Counted from the stretch's first letter, positions 37,225-50,480 are shown. The stretch is DNA of 64,000 bases from Physcomitrium patens (GCF_000002425.4 NC_037265.1:1098835-1162834); one strand, 5' to 3'. Notes: a model not told the origin generated them from the letters alone. A program made the numbers and translations.

Positions 37225-37714
37225 ATAAATTCTTGTGTCACTCAAAAAGACTAAAAAAATATTTCAAAGATGGTATAATATTAAACTAGAATGGCTATTG
37301 TCAAAGACAAAAAGACTAGAATGTCTAGAAATAAGACTAAGAATTAAAAAGACATTGATAAGATTGAAGAACGCTTCACTCTTGCCTCCATATATACTAT
37401 CTAACTAGGAGTTATATGGCGACATTCTATAAGACCTCCAATATATGTCCAATTTGCAAAATACATGTCTTAACTTGTAAGGCAAGTTTCCTATATGCAC
37501 ATCATTAGCTTGTACCACAAGCTACTCATACATATAACATATGACTAACTTGTTTGCCAAATTTCTAACCTACCGATCAACTATAAACATGTCTAAACTC
37601 AAATATGTATCTATGAATCTTCTAAGAAGCTTTGTCATAAGATAATATCAAATCTACCTACATTACCTTCTATCTAGTACTTCTTATTCACATAAATATA
37701 CATGTCTGTGAATT
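37225..37714 (-). mobile_element. Inverted LTR fragment of the element B family
   Basis: Reverse-complement LTR sequence, recognisable from CTTCACTCTTGCCTCCATAT (TATA region) to the LTR start at CATGTCTGTGA. Decayed and truncated at its LTR-3' side. No internal sequence was seen, so it is a solo or broken LTR lying just downstream of the old copy. Confidence 0.75.
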
Positions 37715-40700
37715 ATGAAACTTTGTATAAGTATTATTAAATAATTTAGTTCTAGAATATAATATTTTAGATCTATTTATAGAACATAAGATTAAAAAAT
37801 AAGAAAATAATTGCATTTATAATATATTAAAAATTTAGAAATCTATACCTAAAATATTAATTTTTTTTCAAGACTTTTTAAATTTATACTTGATAAATTT
37901 GTTCTTTTATAGTTTTTAACTTTTATAAATTTATTATAAAAAAAATTCACAGAAAAAATAATATTTTATTTTTTAGTAAATAAAATAATATTATTTTGAT
38001 AGTAAGATAAATCTTGAAAAACTTTTATTATAGTTTAATTATCTATATTTTAGATAGAATCAGTAAGATCATGGTAAACTGAATGTGTGATATTGAATGG
38101 TAGAGATGTTTATAGATTTATTCTTTAAACAAATAATTATGATCCAAAATCTTAAAAAATCTAATATTTTAATTTATATAAAAAATTGACTTTATTTTTT
38201 TTTAAATTAAGTTTTAAAAAATCATGCAATGAGAAAGGGCTATTAGATATAACTACAAAAGAGAGCCAAAGGATGCACCTCTTAGTACACATCTATTTAG
38301 TCATTGCAATAACTTTATTTTTAAGCCAAGTGGCATGTTTTGCTCAAAGCTTAAGTAAAATTCTACAATAGCCGTTGCTTATAGAAAGTGCTTATTAAAC
38401 AAAAATAGTTGGATGAATCTTCATAAAGAATTATGAAGCCAATAATACAAGGACACCATCAGAAGCACTAAATAACACATCTTTTTAGAAAAATTCCATG
38501 AAGTTGAAACACAAAAACTAGTGAATATTAAATAAATAAATAAATAAAACATCCATCGCAGGATGACAAGTCATAGACTATGTCTACAGTTGCATCCAAA
38601 GTTGTCTTTAACAAGTAATAGTGAAATACAATCTAACTATGAATCAAATAAAAATTTCCAAAGATGAGTTTTCTTAACCTCTCACCTTGTATCCATGGAT
38701 TCTTAAACCTCTAAAAGCACAATCTTCAAGACTCATAAATTGAAACTTACATCCACAAGGGTACCAATTGTTATTAAAACCGCCATATTTCCATTGGTTA
38801 ACACAGATTCTCTCGAAAGTTTCCATCAATTACACTCTCCTTGTCTAATGCCTACAAATGTTAGATCCAGAATAAGTATTGCAGGAATAATTTTTATTTT
38901 ATTTTAATCTCTATTAGTTTAAAAGGGTCTAAAAGGAGGCGGGTATCTTTCTTGGGGCATTCCCGTCTCCTTTGCGTTCAGCTGTTGCAGAATATAAGGG
39001 CCCAATGGCACATGGTCTTCACTTTGGACATTCTCCACTGAAAAGCAGGAAAGATGAAATTGTTTACTCAAGACGGGAAAAATGTCGTTTAGTTACTCTT
39101 TCCGCTTTTGGACGTAGAAAGATTCCTTGAACCACAATGTTATGCCTTCTTAAGCCACAGATCAGATTCTGGCTGGTATTGATGAGGTCTGCCTTAGAAT
39201 AACCCGAAGGCTGAATTCCCAAATCTCTACAGATACTGTCAAGAAAAGTTCAATCTCTTCAATATCCGAGGGGCAATATTTGGATTATGCAATAGTAAAT
39301 CTACCGATGTTTTTTCTGTTCCTACTTTTTTTGGCACTCACAGTGTAATATGTGTATAAATATGTTTATATATATATATATATATATACTCTATATTGAT
39401 GAAATTGTGGAGAAAGTTGCTGGAATGTTGGGATTTCCCAGGAGACCAAAGGCCAGCTTTCTGTCTGGTCGGTGGCCTGCTCATCATTCTATCGAGGGGC
39501 ATCTCCCTCCTCTTTCTTTCATCCAAGGGTGCGTGTGTGGGTGTTTGTTTGAGGGCCCACATTCCTTCCTTCCTTCTTTGTCGAAGGTACAAAAAATGAC
39601 ATAGTCACACTCTGTTCATAGTGTGATGGAATGGATCTGTTGAGGGGATTCTCGCTCGCTCTCTCTCTCGCTCGCTCGCTTTTCATTACGTTTTTTTTTA
39701 TTTTTGTTTGCTCCCTGCTTCAAGGGTTTCAGTTTCTGACCACTACTCACACTTGTGACTTATTGTTGCAAGCCATACAATAATCCTGTGTAAGGGGTGA
39801 AAATGAAAAGTAAACTGGATTTTTCAAATTAGAGGGGTTGCTTGTTTACAGCACAGAAGCTGCAATCACCGGCTGTGGTTTCTATTTTATTTGTATATGT
39901 TTTTTCTTCCATCACATCAGGATCACAAATAAATAAACAGTTGTTTTTTTACATTTATGTACGCGCAAAAAAAATAATTTCCTTTTTGTAGTTTTTTAGT
40001 CTACTTAAGTTGTTGCAGTTAAAGAGCTTGTAGTTAAATGTTGGGTTCGGGTGGAGCAGTCTTCCCCCTTGAGAGTAAGAACTATTCAATACTACAATAC
40101 AAAATACCATTTCAACTCAACTTACGAGCTTTTCCATTCAAGTTTTATGCTCTTTTTTTTCCCCGCAAAAGTGTAAAAGACCACAATTAGGGCGATTCTC
40201 GAATAACTAATTTCTCCTATTATTAGCTACACAACCACGCTGTGTGGTACTCATTAAAACAGGAGGCTCTGTAGTGTCAGAATGGTAGCTGTAACTGTTG
40301 TGCTGACGAGTGGCTCTCCACTGTGAAGAAGCTGGGTGGGTGGGATCTCAACAAGCCTCATGTCCGGCAACAAAACCTTCCACAAACACCGAAGCACCAG
40401 CCAGCAGCAGACCAGCAAACTGACGAGTAGTAGCCAATCACTGGCTGGGGAGCAGCAGTGCACATGAAATGAGATGGGTTTTTTGGGGGGGCTGGGGAGG
40501 GACTGCTCAACTGGGCTCTGTAAGGCTGACTGAGAGAGGAGCATGAAGAACAAGGAGGGGTGAGAAAAGGGGAACAAACAGAGAGGGAGAAATCCCTCAC
40601 CGTTCCTTTTGCCATGGCCCTTCATCATTGAAGCTCACTCCAGATGGCAGTATAAATGAGTATCTTGCTCCCTCTCCCACTTGACTCCTCTGCATGCGTC

Positions 40701-43700
40701 AATATGCTCTATAAATACACATGTAGTATAATGAATTCCACCATCATTGTGGTGGATTTGTTTGTTATCAGTAATTGGTTTTTCTGCTCTTTCTTTCTGT
40801 GCCAAATGAACATCATTTTGGACTTCTAGTGCTTTGCCTAGCCACATGGGGCCTTCCAGCCTCCCTCCCCAATTGGTCTTCTCAAATTCCCCTTCTCTCA
40901 GTGGATCATGTTCACTGTGTTCCTCCCTTTCCAAAAAAGCCCCGTGCTTCATCTCCATACAGTGTTTTTTGTTTTTATTGCTGTGATAGCTTCTGTTCAT
41001 TTCCTGTACATTTTCTGAGTTGTTTTCAATGGGTGGATGTTGTTGCTGCCACTTGATAGGTTTTTTTTATTTTTATTTTTATCACAGAGCTACATTTATA
41101 CCAGTAAAGCTGATCTCTCTGAAGAACACTGTGTCGGAACAACCTCTTCGATAATATATAAAAAAATAAAAAAATAAAAAACACATTTCAATCAGGATGG
41201 GAAAAGTAGTACCTTCCATTGTCCCTGGTTCATTTTATGAAATTAGGTTCATGTGAGTATTATTTATTTATTTATTTGTTTTCTATATAATGAGCACTTT
41301 GCCTTCCACTTAATAGTGATGTCTAATCTATGGCATAAAATATTTTTTTGTATTTCTTTATTTTTTTAATATTGCAAGTTGATTCAGATTATAGGGTCAT
41401 TATATTTTATTACTACATAAAATGAAAATAAAGAGTCATGGTTTTAAGCTAGACTTTGAAACATTCTAGGCCGACAGACTTTTCATAAGTTTGATGAAAG
41501 CTGTCCAAGCCTAAGCATGGAGCAATTCATTTGATATTAATTGAAAGTTTTTATATATACAAATATACAAATTTATTTGATAAGAAGCTAGGGGTGGGAG
41601 AAAAAACTAAAAGACTTGTTTATTTATATAAAGAATTGGGCAAGAGCCTCACTTGGAGTATTTGGAACGTTGTTTTTTTGGGAGCTTTACAAGAGAGCAA
41701 GAGAAAGAAAGAAAGAAAACCAAATTCTCAAGATGGAACCTACCAATATAGAAAGCAAATGTGGATCAAGATGTAGAAAAGAGATAAGGTCAGAATTTGA
41801 AAGAGTGCCAAAGGTCACAAAAAGTATTGATACCAATTGAATGAATGGAGCAAGCAATGTGTTTGGAAATGACCAGTATTTAAAAACAATAGAAGGCATT
41901 TTTTACTTCTTCTTTTGTTTTTTTTTTTTGTTTTTTTTGTTTTTTTTTTATATATGCTTTGATTCAGGTAAACGAAAATATGACCCAATGGTTTGCTAAG
42001 AGATAACTACAACTTCACAGTTGTCTGAAAAAAGACAGAAACAAACAAACAAACAATGTTTGTTGGTTTTGTAGAAAAGAATCTTAGTAGTTGAGATGGC
42101 TTACATGTATTATTTATTATATTAACTTGTTACGTTGGACATTCAATATGAATAATTGCTTTGCTACATCAGCAGGATTTGGTTGGAGTCGTGTTAGGTT
42201 ATGCTTTAATCTCTTTCGAAAGATCATGCTTGATTCTAGAGAATGGTTGAGATGAAGTTGTCCACACCAAAAAAAATTAATCAATTAACTAATTACACCA
42301 ATGAAAGTATAAATGTAAAAAAATTCCAAGACAATTTCACTGGTAAAGGTAAATTTTATGTATCTGTTCGTTGGAATTAAAGTAGAATTTAAATATGACT
42401 GCAAAGTTTTTAAAGTTCAAGAGGATTGTTTCTCTGTCTTATGCTTGGATGAGAGGAGAAATGTCTCAAAATTTGTAGTTTTTTCCGAGGTGAAACTGAA
42501 AGTATAAAGGCAATCGATAGAATTTTTAGGGTGTAAAAATTCAATGTGAATGTTTATTCAAAGGTCATGGTTTCGGTACTAATAAAGTAGTATTGGAGAA
42601 TATAAGTTATCATCGAGAATTCTGACGTCTAAAAAATCAAAGGAGTATTCTCCTCATATAATTCTTCTTTAAGACTTATGACTTACGTAGAGGAGTGGAG
42701 TACAGGAGAGAATGCAAGTGAAAAAAACATTTGAGGTTTGCAAATTGAGGAGATTGCGGTACAAGATTTTTAATTTTTTAATTTGATTTTTAATGCCCAG
42801 AAGATGCGTGTTTCTACGAGGCTAATGGCGTTGACTCCCGACAACGGAGCAAATTCTAGAAAACTTTTCTCAGCGTGTTCTGTGCAAACGTTGAGTGAAT
42901 GGAAGCATTCTGCTGGCAAGGAAGCTCTCGCTTGGGGGGGGGGGGGGTCCGGGTTGGAGTGTTGAATGTGGCGAACACCTACGGAACCGAAGAACGGGGA
43001 GAAGAACGACTATAAATGCAATATCCTGGTGCGCGGGACTGTCAGAGCGGCCGCTGGCATAGATGTCCGCATTGCATGCACACTGAAATTGACTCAGTGT
43101 CAACGGCTCTACAAACCCACCCCCCCACCTCCTCAAGAATCCCGAATGTGTATATATAGAGCAAGCGAGCCAGCAAGACTGCATTCACGACCCTCCACTC
43201 CACACTCCTTGGAAACAAGAGCCCGACTGCTTCTTCTGCTCGATCAATAATAAACAATTCAGAAAGACCCAGCGCCGTGTTAAAAATGACGCGAGGGGAA
43301 ACACAATCATGAAGCTCGCGCACAACGGAACCCCCAAATCCAGGGCCAGAGACCCACTACGACCACTGCATGGAAAGCGGCTGCCGCCATCCCGGCACGA
43401 TTTTCACCCCCCGAGTGAGTGAATAATCCGGGCAGCCCGCAGTGGGCCCCGAGGCGGACGGCGTTCGTCCATGACTTCGTTCGTTCGTTCGTTCGTCGGC
43501 TGCCAAATGACAGGGAGTGGAGAAAAGGACAGTGGTTCAAATAATACAACAGGGCGTGTGTGGGACACAGCGAGTGGATGAAAGTATTGATAAGCGTTGG
43601 TCTATCATCCATGTGAAGAGGCGGAGTTGGTAAAAGCGGCGACCTGAAGACGTTGAAACACGCGTGGCCTGCTCATGGTCTGAGACACCTGGATGAAAAC

Positions 43701-44550
43701 CGAGGGGTGGTGCCATGCTCACCACCCATTAACATTAGCACTGTTGCCCCCCCCCCATTAAAAAAATACGTATCTATATATATATAGATATCAAACTACA
43801 TAATAATAAGCTTATTGGGAATCAGTTTATAATGGTGCCCATTTGTTTCTGTCCGCACTTTTTTGTGTTTTCTTTTCATTTTTTTGAATTTTTGTGTGTA
43901 TTTCAAAGGAAATGATCCAGTTCATCATGCTCTTGAGGAAAAGGCATATTGTGTGACTCACGATTGGAAATGGTGGAAAGATTCAACCAACTTGAGAACT
44001 AAAAATGAGTGAGAAGGTGCATGACCCTTGGGAGAGGAGAGAGGGGGGGGGTGTGTTTTGTATGGCTTTTGACCCCCCCCCAAATTTAATTCGATGGCTT
44101 TTAGTCACACAAGTTCCACACACTTGATATTGTTGCTATCACTGTGTCTGATTTTGACCACAACACTTTGCTGCTGTTCATAACTTGGCTCACATAAAGG
44201 TGTCTGTAAAGCTAAATATGAGGGCATGTGGACCTGTATCATTCTGGACTACATATTGCAGCTTTGGTTTTGCTTGCGTGCCATTGTAGGCAGTTTTGGG
44301 GACCACAAAAGATTGTGGGTTTGCTTCCACATTCACAAAAGCAAAAGATACTAAATGGACTTACTTTGTGCTTGGTGGGACCATTGCATGCCAAGTCATC
44401 TGAAATGCAGTTGGAGCAGTGACTGTCCCTGTGCACTACTACCAAGGTCTGCAAATCAACATGGATATTTTTATTTGAAGGGTTTGGAAACAAAATTTAA
44501 CAGGGAAATAAAAACAATCCTTGTCATGCTCAAGTGTTTTGAAAAGAAAA

Positions 44551-44588
<38 letters not shown>

Positions 44589-46215
44589 AGTGATATGCAG
44601 GGATTTCTAAAACTTAAAATCTTAAATGAAAGGTTGCATTGCTTTTCCCAACTTCTTCACAAGTAGCCACAGAATGAGATTGACTTTCTCACCATGTACA
44701 ACTGTCCAATTTGTTGTGGTTAAAAATAGAAAACTGTGCTCAGAACAATACAATACAAATTAAATGAATAAATAAGTTAATAACTACAAGCAAAAGTGGG
44801 TTATTTTGAATTACTGTTTCCCTTTACTTTGTGCTCAACCCCCCAAAACATATCACTATCTGCTTGGACTTCCTATTTGTTTGTTTGTTTGTTTGTTTGT
44901 TTACCTTCTCCCCTTTCTTGTTCAAGGCATGGATCCAACACCTTTAAACCAAAAAAAATTCCATTGTTCATGTCTTTGGGGACAATGAGATATATACTCA
45001 CCCTGAGATGCTTGATCCATTTAAGATGCTTGATCCAAATGGAGAATGTTTCAAAATGAAGCATGCATAGTACATTCCAAGCATCTCAGAACACTAACTG
45101 TAGCCAAAGGGGAGGGGGACAAGTAGTATTTCATTTTTATTCCTAGGAAGCCCTGTAGGATCATATAGAGGGAGCAGTAAAGAGCACAAATAGATCCCTT
45201 CACTTGAATGGGGAGTAGGGACTTTGATTCCCAGTTTCCAACTGTGATTGCTCCCCACAAATTGAGCCAATGTAGACTAACCTTGCTTGCTAGTTTTGGG
45301 GTTGTGTGGAGGAGGATGTACTTTTCTCCTTTGTAACAGGATGGAACTTTTGTGTTGAGTGTGTTTTCCAAGTGCATAGGATTCAAGGGCTTGCTGGATA
45401 CAAAGGAGGTTCCTGCTTTGGCCAGCTCCCAGGAACTAGGCACCCACTTGACCTCTTTAAAGCCTACCATTCATTCCATCTCAATACTGCATGCAGTTTA
45501 TTGTTGTTTAGTCCATGCTTTGAATTGTCAATTCTACCTGTCAGCTCTTTTCTCATTGTGTGTGTTGCTATGTTGTCCACACCAAGACCAATGGTTTTCT
45601 TTACACATCTGCATGGTGATCAGAGTTTTGCTCCCAGGAGATCAAGCAGACTCATGCAAATGCTTTTCTCAGCTGTAGTAGATGGTCCAGAGCTACTCAA
45701 ACTCTAGCACAAGAAAATCAGATACCAAAACAAAATTGGATTTTCATGCCTTTGCCCATTTGTAACATGGAGGTTCAGAAGGTATGTGATCTCCCTAGTA
45801 ACAAACAAGCCATGCAAAGTCAAGTCACTGTTCCAGTTTTTGGTGATTGACACACTCCTCAAGGTAGCACTGTTTTGATCCCATGACAAGCAATAGGTCA
45901 AACCTGGCACATGTATTGGGATTGCCTGTTAGGTCAGGAAGCCACCTACAGACGACACAGCAAGATGACCTACACTCCACATGTTTAAATCACCATACAA
46001 GTTGTGATCAATGTTTCCAAAGAGAAGAAGAGGAAGTAGTAACAAAGAAAGAGCGAAGGAGAAGAGTTTCTACAACTGGGAAGCACTTGGTAATGGGAAC
46101 GCCCAACCAAAGACAAGAAAGCACTACATGTATCCATCTGGACACATAGCGTTAATTATGGCTTAAATGAAATCAGGTTAAAAATATGGTTCAAATCAAG
46201 AGCTTTCCAGTTCAA
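37715..46215. other. Long intergenic stretch, no gene that I can support
   Basis: 37715-38600 is AT-rich. 38600-46215 is mixed, with many short open frames on both strands but no recognisable domain or convincing exon chain. Landmarks: (TA)n near 39367-39388, CTCG/CT repeats at 39650-39680, a 14-G run at 42934-42947, a GC-rich patch 42780-43740 with a TATA-like TATATATAGAGC near 43150 and a (TTCG)n run at 43475-43495, poly-C near 43747-43757 and (TA)n near 44557-44585. The GC-rich patch could be a promoter or first exon of an unrecognised transcript. Confidence 0.4.
42934..42947 (+). repeat. Homopolymer run of 14 G
   Basis: Read directly. It lies in a GC-rich patch and could form stacked G structures. 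Length may vary between individuals or be affected by sequencing error. Confidence 0.85.
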
Positions 46216-47619
46216 CTACGTGTGAAGATCACGACAGGAGGTTTTATCACTGCAATCTCCATAACATGAACCTTTGCATTCATGAAATGTAGCTCTCCAG
46301 TTGGGGTACCTAGAAGAAAGAAAAGTCCAAGAAATCTACAAGTTCAATGAAGCGTCTTGGAAAACCAACACAAAAGTTGAGATATAATATATTTTTGTAA
46401 CTGTGCTTCGCTCTGACGCCACATCATTGACAGAAACCCGGCCAACACAAGCTGCCTGCAAACTTCGTTCGAATCTGCTCACAGGCATTGATTCTTGGTT
46501 TATCAAAATCAGATTTTAGACTTTAAAATAATGACAATAATAACAATAACAATAATAATACTACTAAGACAAGAAGAAAAGAAGCCGAGGAACTTGTTTT
46601 AGGCGTTCTTCCTTACGAACCCGTCTTGGACCGTGGTGCCAGCTATGGTGATCAAAACAATGCATTCAAATTGCGAAGAGAAGAGACCAGAATCAACAGA
46701 AATATCAGATCTAATAAACGTACCAAAAGGAACTAAGTAACAAAAAATTTGTGAAAGTACACCGATGTCCTATAGTCGTACTGCAATAAGAAATCTCATC
46801 AACGTGAACCAACTCGTTAATGCGCATAGTTGAAGGCCAGGCGACTACAACATAATTGATTACTGAAGTATGCATCAACATATACGAACCAATTGAATCA
46901 ACCCGATACTTAATTCGACGAAGGTATGACAAAAATACAAACTAACACGGACCCACTTATGACAAGGCACACACAAACACAGCTGACGTGATGGGAGAAT
47001 TGCAGCAGTCAAGGCTTCGAGTTCGCTATCTACAACATTGTAGTGTAGGCAGGTGGCAACAAACTTGTTCGATCTACCTGTAATCACAACCACAACGTTC
47101 TTTGCTCTGCAGTGGTCCACTACTTCTGACTCCATACTTCAGCCTACAGGAAACATCGCAAAATCGGTTTGTTGCTCCAGAAGGAGGCAGCCAGCAAAAG
47201 AAACGACAATTCGATCGCGAAACGCAGAATTTAGGTCGCACCCACTATGTTTAGACCCACGGTGAACAACCCAAAAGTGAACAAATGTCACTACCATGTC
47301 CAAATCATTCAAAAGAACTTGACAAAAGAGAGCACATAAAGAGAGCGGGAGCGATGCGGCGCAGAGTGCGAGATGAAAAGAGGAGACCTCGAACACTGAT
47401 CCGTTGTTACCTTAGGTTCTCCCGTCTACCAGCCCTAGCCCCTGCAGCTGAGGCTTTCATGTCCTTAACTGTTTCTCCGCGTCTCCTCTTCTCCTCGATC
47501 ACCGTTAAAGTTTGCCCATTCACTCCACACACATCAATCGACCAAACAATGAAAGAAACCGAGGAATCGATTGGAGCGCAGGTACCGACAACCTCGGTGC
47601 CGTGATTGCATCGGGGCAT
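46216..47619 (-). CDS. Predicted small Cys-rich protein, three exons, function unknown
   Basis: Candidate model on the minus strand: exons 47411-47619, 47078-47143 and 46216-46309 give 122 residues. Both introns are GT-AG with good context (AAG|GTAACA, CCTGTAG|G, CAG|GTAGAT, TTTCTTCTAG|G), phases agree, and a stop precedes the ATG in frame. The N-terminal part is basic with no clear signal peptide. A dibasic stretch (GRRENLRLKYG) precedes a Cys-rich tail: CGC, then YPNWRATFHECKGSCYGDC, then SC. It resembles a processed secreted peptide, but I know no family with this spacing. The model could be a chance chain, since each exon is short. Confidence 0.3.
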
Positions 47620-47784
47620 CCTTGTCTAAAGTGAACATCGAGTGGATGAATGAAATAGTTTACATGCCTCAAAATCTAAATGTTTTCCAATTCAAAAAGC
47701 GTATCCACAGTTGTTGCACGGTTCAATGTTTCTTTCATAATTATTTATCCATTCACTTTTTTTGAGCTAAATAATTAATAAGAA

Positions 47785-47819
<35 letters not shown>

Positions 47820-49481
47820 TTTGTAATATAGGTTAGTAATTGAGTTTGAGGTGGCATTTAGTTTATATTTGTTATCAACATTTGTTGGTGAAATTTGATG
47901 GAGAGATTTATAAGGAGATAAATATAGACAATACTTTTCTATAATGTAATAGAATTCAAATTTTTGGACAAAAAAACTAAAAAATTAAGTTAAAATCATT
48001 AAAAATGTATGTCCTTTTATTATGTATATATAATTCCAAAAATTGGAGTTAACAAGATTTGAAGCTCTTACATGTATCAAAGCAAGTGTTGTGTTATTGT
48101 AACTCACTTTAATTGAAACTTGTCAAAGCTTGCTACTTCTAGATTCAAGGGGATGTAGCTACAATAAAGGGATTTAAGATTCAAGGAGATGCAATAATAA
48201 TAAGAGGATTTAAGATTCAAAGGGATGCAATCATCACTTCAACTTTCTAAATCTTTATTTTCTGGTCTCAAATATTTAATTTTTGACATTGATCCATTTG
48301 ATTTTCTTCTACAAGCCATAGAGACTAATTTTTAAAGAGTTGCTCATTACTTGGAAAATCCAAATGTATATATGAGTTACTTTAGCCATCTACTTTGTAT
48401 TTATTTTATAAAAATTTTAATATTTTTTTATTTTTACAAATCCCAATATTGTGAGAAAAAAAATGCATATTTGAAAATTAACACCCCATTAAATTATTTT
48501 TTCTTTTAAATTCAAGTAGATACAAGTACAATGATTATTGAGACATTTGATTGATTAAAAATCCTTGGTATTTAATAATCTTTCGAAAATTCATTGATAT
48601 TTAATGATTTTTCAATAATTTCTTCTTTACTTCAATTTCTATATCTAGAACACATGATTTCTACAACATAGGTACATTTATTGCAAGCCTTGCAATACAC
48701 AATCACTAAACCAGATTTAATGCATTTATCTTTTCCAAATTCCACCAAATTTTCATACTTTTAAAAATCTTAATCTCTTTAAATCCAATAACACCAAGTA
48801 TCAATGTAGCTCTTTGATTCATGTACTGTTTATACCAAAAAGAATCTACTCTTGAATATTAAGCAAGCAAAATCCTACCATTCAACAAGTAGTTTTTAAA
48901 TGCAACTAAGGTTTCTTGTTAATAAATCTTACCTACTTTACTTCTAAAGTGTCTACAAAATATGCAATTCTACAATTTATACAAATGTCACTTGAAAGCC
49001 TATACTTATTACGTAGAATCACAATAATATCTCTATCCTGTCCATTTAGTTGTCTATAACTACTAACTTTGTAACATTTATATTTAATATATGTTCTATA
49101 ATAATAATAATTCTTCATTTTCTCTTTAAAGCAGATGCACAAAAATCTATCTATCTATATATATAGATATATATATATAATAAAAAATAGAGCCAAGGAA
49201 TATTTACCAAAATATAATAGTTAGTTACAACTATGATGGCAATTGTATTTTCAAATCTAATAATTATTATTATTACCATAGTTGATATCTTAGGATTACT
49301 TGATTGATATTATATTATTTTAATAGTTTTACAAGACTAATACTTATAAAATTAAAGCTTAATGTTTTTCAATAAAATTTAATTAATTGATTTTTTTAGA
49401 AGTATCAAAGTGTTTTAGATGTTAAAAATTATCCTTGCCTAAACTACTATATATGTATAAAAAATTATTAATGTTGCATCT
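47620..49481. other. AT-rich intergenic DNA upstream of element C
   Basis: Contains (TA)n at 47789-47815 and the 36-bp tandem repeat listed separately. No coding exon or RNA gene was seen. Confidence 0.5.
48142..48239. repeat. 36-bp tandem repeat, about 2.7 copies
   Basis: Units start with GATTCAAGG/AGG/AGATG at 48142, 48178 and 48214; the first two end GGATTTAA. The copies differ at several positions. Confidence 0.8.
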
Positions 49482-49486
49482 CCAAT

Positions 49487-49961
49487 TGTTAGGGACATAG
49501 TCCTTAGACCTTTTTAGAGACAAGTTTCTAGAACCTTCTAGAAAGAAGTCTCTAGAAACTTCCAGAAGATTCCTTGAATATTCTCTTAGAATATTATTCA
49601 AAAGATTCTCTAAAGATTCTTTGAAGATTCTCTAAAGATTCCCTTAGAAGGCTCTAGAAGATTCTTAGAATATTCTAGTAGATTCTAGGAAGTTACTTGA
49701 GAAGCTTCCTAGCTCTTGGGTAGTTGCTCGAGAAGCTTCATAGTTCTTGGGAAGCTTCTTGATGCGCTTCCTTAGAACCATAGGCCAGTAGTATATATAG
49801 GAGTTGAGGCTAAAGAGTTCTTCAGTCTCGACAACGCATCTCTTGAAGCTCTAGCTCAATTCTCTTGGCGTTGCTCTTGTACTCATCTGATAATCTAGTT
49901 CTTGTCATTTCTTCTTGAACTTCTTGTTTAGATTTCTTGTTTGTATTTTTGGTCCGTGACA
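49487..49961 (+). repeat. Element C 5' LTR
   Basis: 475 bp, TGTTA...TGACA ends. TATA box TATATATA at 49792-49799. Predicted transcript start AGTCTCGACAA at 49824-49834, 32 nt from the TATA start. Confidence 0.95.
49526..49690. promoter_or_regulatory. Heat-shock-element array in the element C LTR
   Basis: Two perfect four-pentamer sites: TTCnnGAAnnTTCnnGAA at 49526-49543 and GAAnnTTCnnGAAnnTTC at 49555-49572. A GAAnnTTC pair at 49576-49583 and further pairs lie downstream. They lie about 100-270 bp upstream of the TATA box. The motif is the known heat-shock-factor site; heat response here is inferred. Confidence 0.75.
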
Positions 49962-49963
49962 GT

Positions 49964-49974
49964 TTGTCGAGACT
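49964..49974 (+). other. Element C self-priming primer-binding site
   Basis: TTGTCGAGACT, 2 nt after the LTR end, is complementary to AGTCTCGACAA at 49824-49834; pairing extends to 12 nt with the next base. Confidence 0.7.
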
Positions 49975-49986
49975 GACTTTTATCTT

Positions 49987-50361
49987 AATATCAGAGCTGA
50001 ATCCTTCTTGTTGGAGAGCGGATTACCCTTCTTCTTGAAGGTATTCTAGCGCTTTAGGGGGTTGCGGATTACCTTCCTCTAAATTGATATTTTCTCAATC
50101 ACAATATCGGAGCTTAGTTCTTTGAGGCAGAGAGTGGACTATCCCTTTCCTTGGAGATACTTGAGCGTTCTAAGGGTTGCGGATTACCCTCTCTTGGACT
50201 GATATTAATTCCTTCTTTTTGTTTAACATAGCTAGTAGAAAAGACTGTTAACATCGATTTCAGAGCTTTGCCTTCTTGATAGAGTGCGGATTACCCCTCT
50301 TCTCGAAAGCATTGAGGTATTTTTAGAGGTTGCGGATTACCCTCCTCTAAAACTGAAATCG
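49987..50361 (+). ncRNA. Structured leader of element C: three tandem RNA units
   Basis: Unit 1 (49987-50091) is closed by AATATCA/TGATATT. Unit 2 (50103-50206) is closed by AATATCGG/CTGATATT with a G-U pair. Unit 3 (50255-50361) is closed by CGATTTCAG/CTGAAATCG. Each holds two GGATTACC-like segments, the second in a hairpin (TTTTAGAGG/CCTCTAAAA in unit 3; CTAAGGG with CTCTTGG in unit 2, all positions pairing when G-U is allowed). Units are 104-107 nt. Confidence 0.65.
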
Positions 50362-50480
50362 TTTAGTGTTTTTTTTCTTTTCTCCGAGTAGGTTTTAGTG
50401 ACAGGTAGTGCTACAATTTTCTCCAAGAGACTTAGCAATTTCTTCTTCTCTCAAAATTTTAATCCATCTATTCTCTAAAT

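Noticed and set aside
39050-39245. Minus-strand open stretch of about 60 codons after a plausible acceptor (DLGIQPSGYSKADLINTSQ...)
   Set aside because: No upstream exon in a matching phase, no recognised family, and a length expected by chance now and then.
45306-45707. 133-codon open frame on the + strand
   Set aside because: Begins only with GTG, overlaps another + frame and a long minus frame, and shows no domain; probably non-coding.
46468-46482. GTTCGAATC, a tRNA B-box-like word
   Set aside because: No A box or acceptor stem at the right distance on either strand.
47789-47815. Regular TA arrays and the 36-bp repeat considered as CRISPR-like or satellite arrays
   Set aside because: Plain microsatellites and a 2.7-copy tandem repeat; no repeat-spacer structure, and the genome is eukaryotic.
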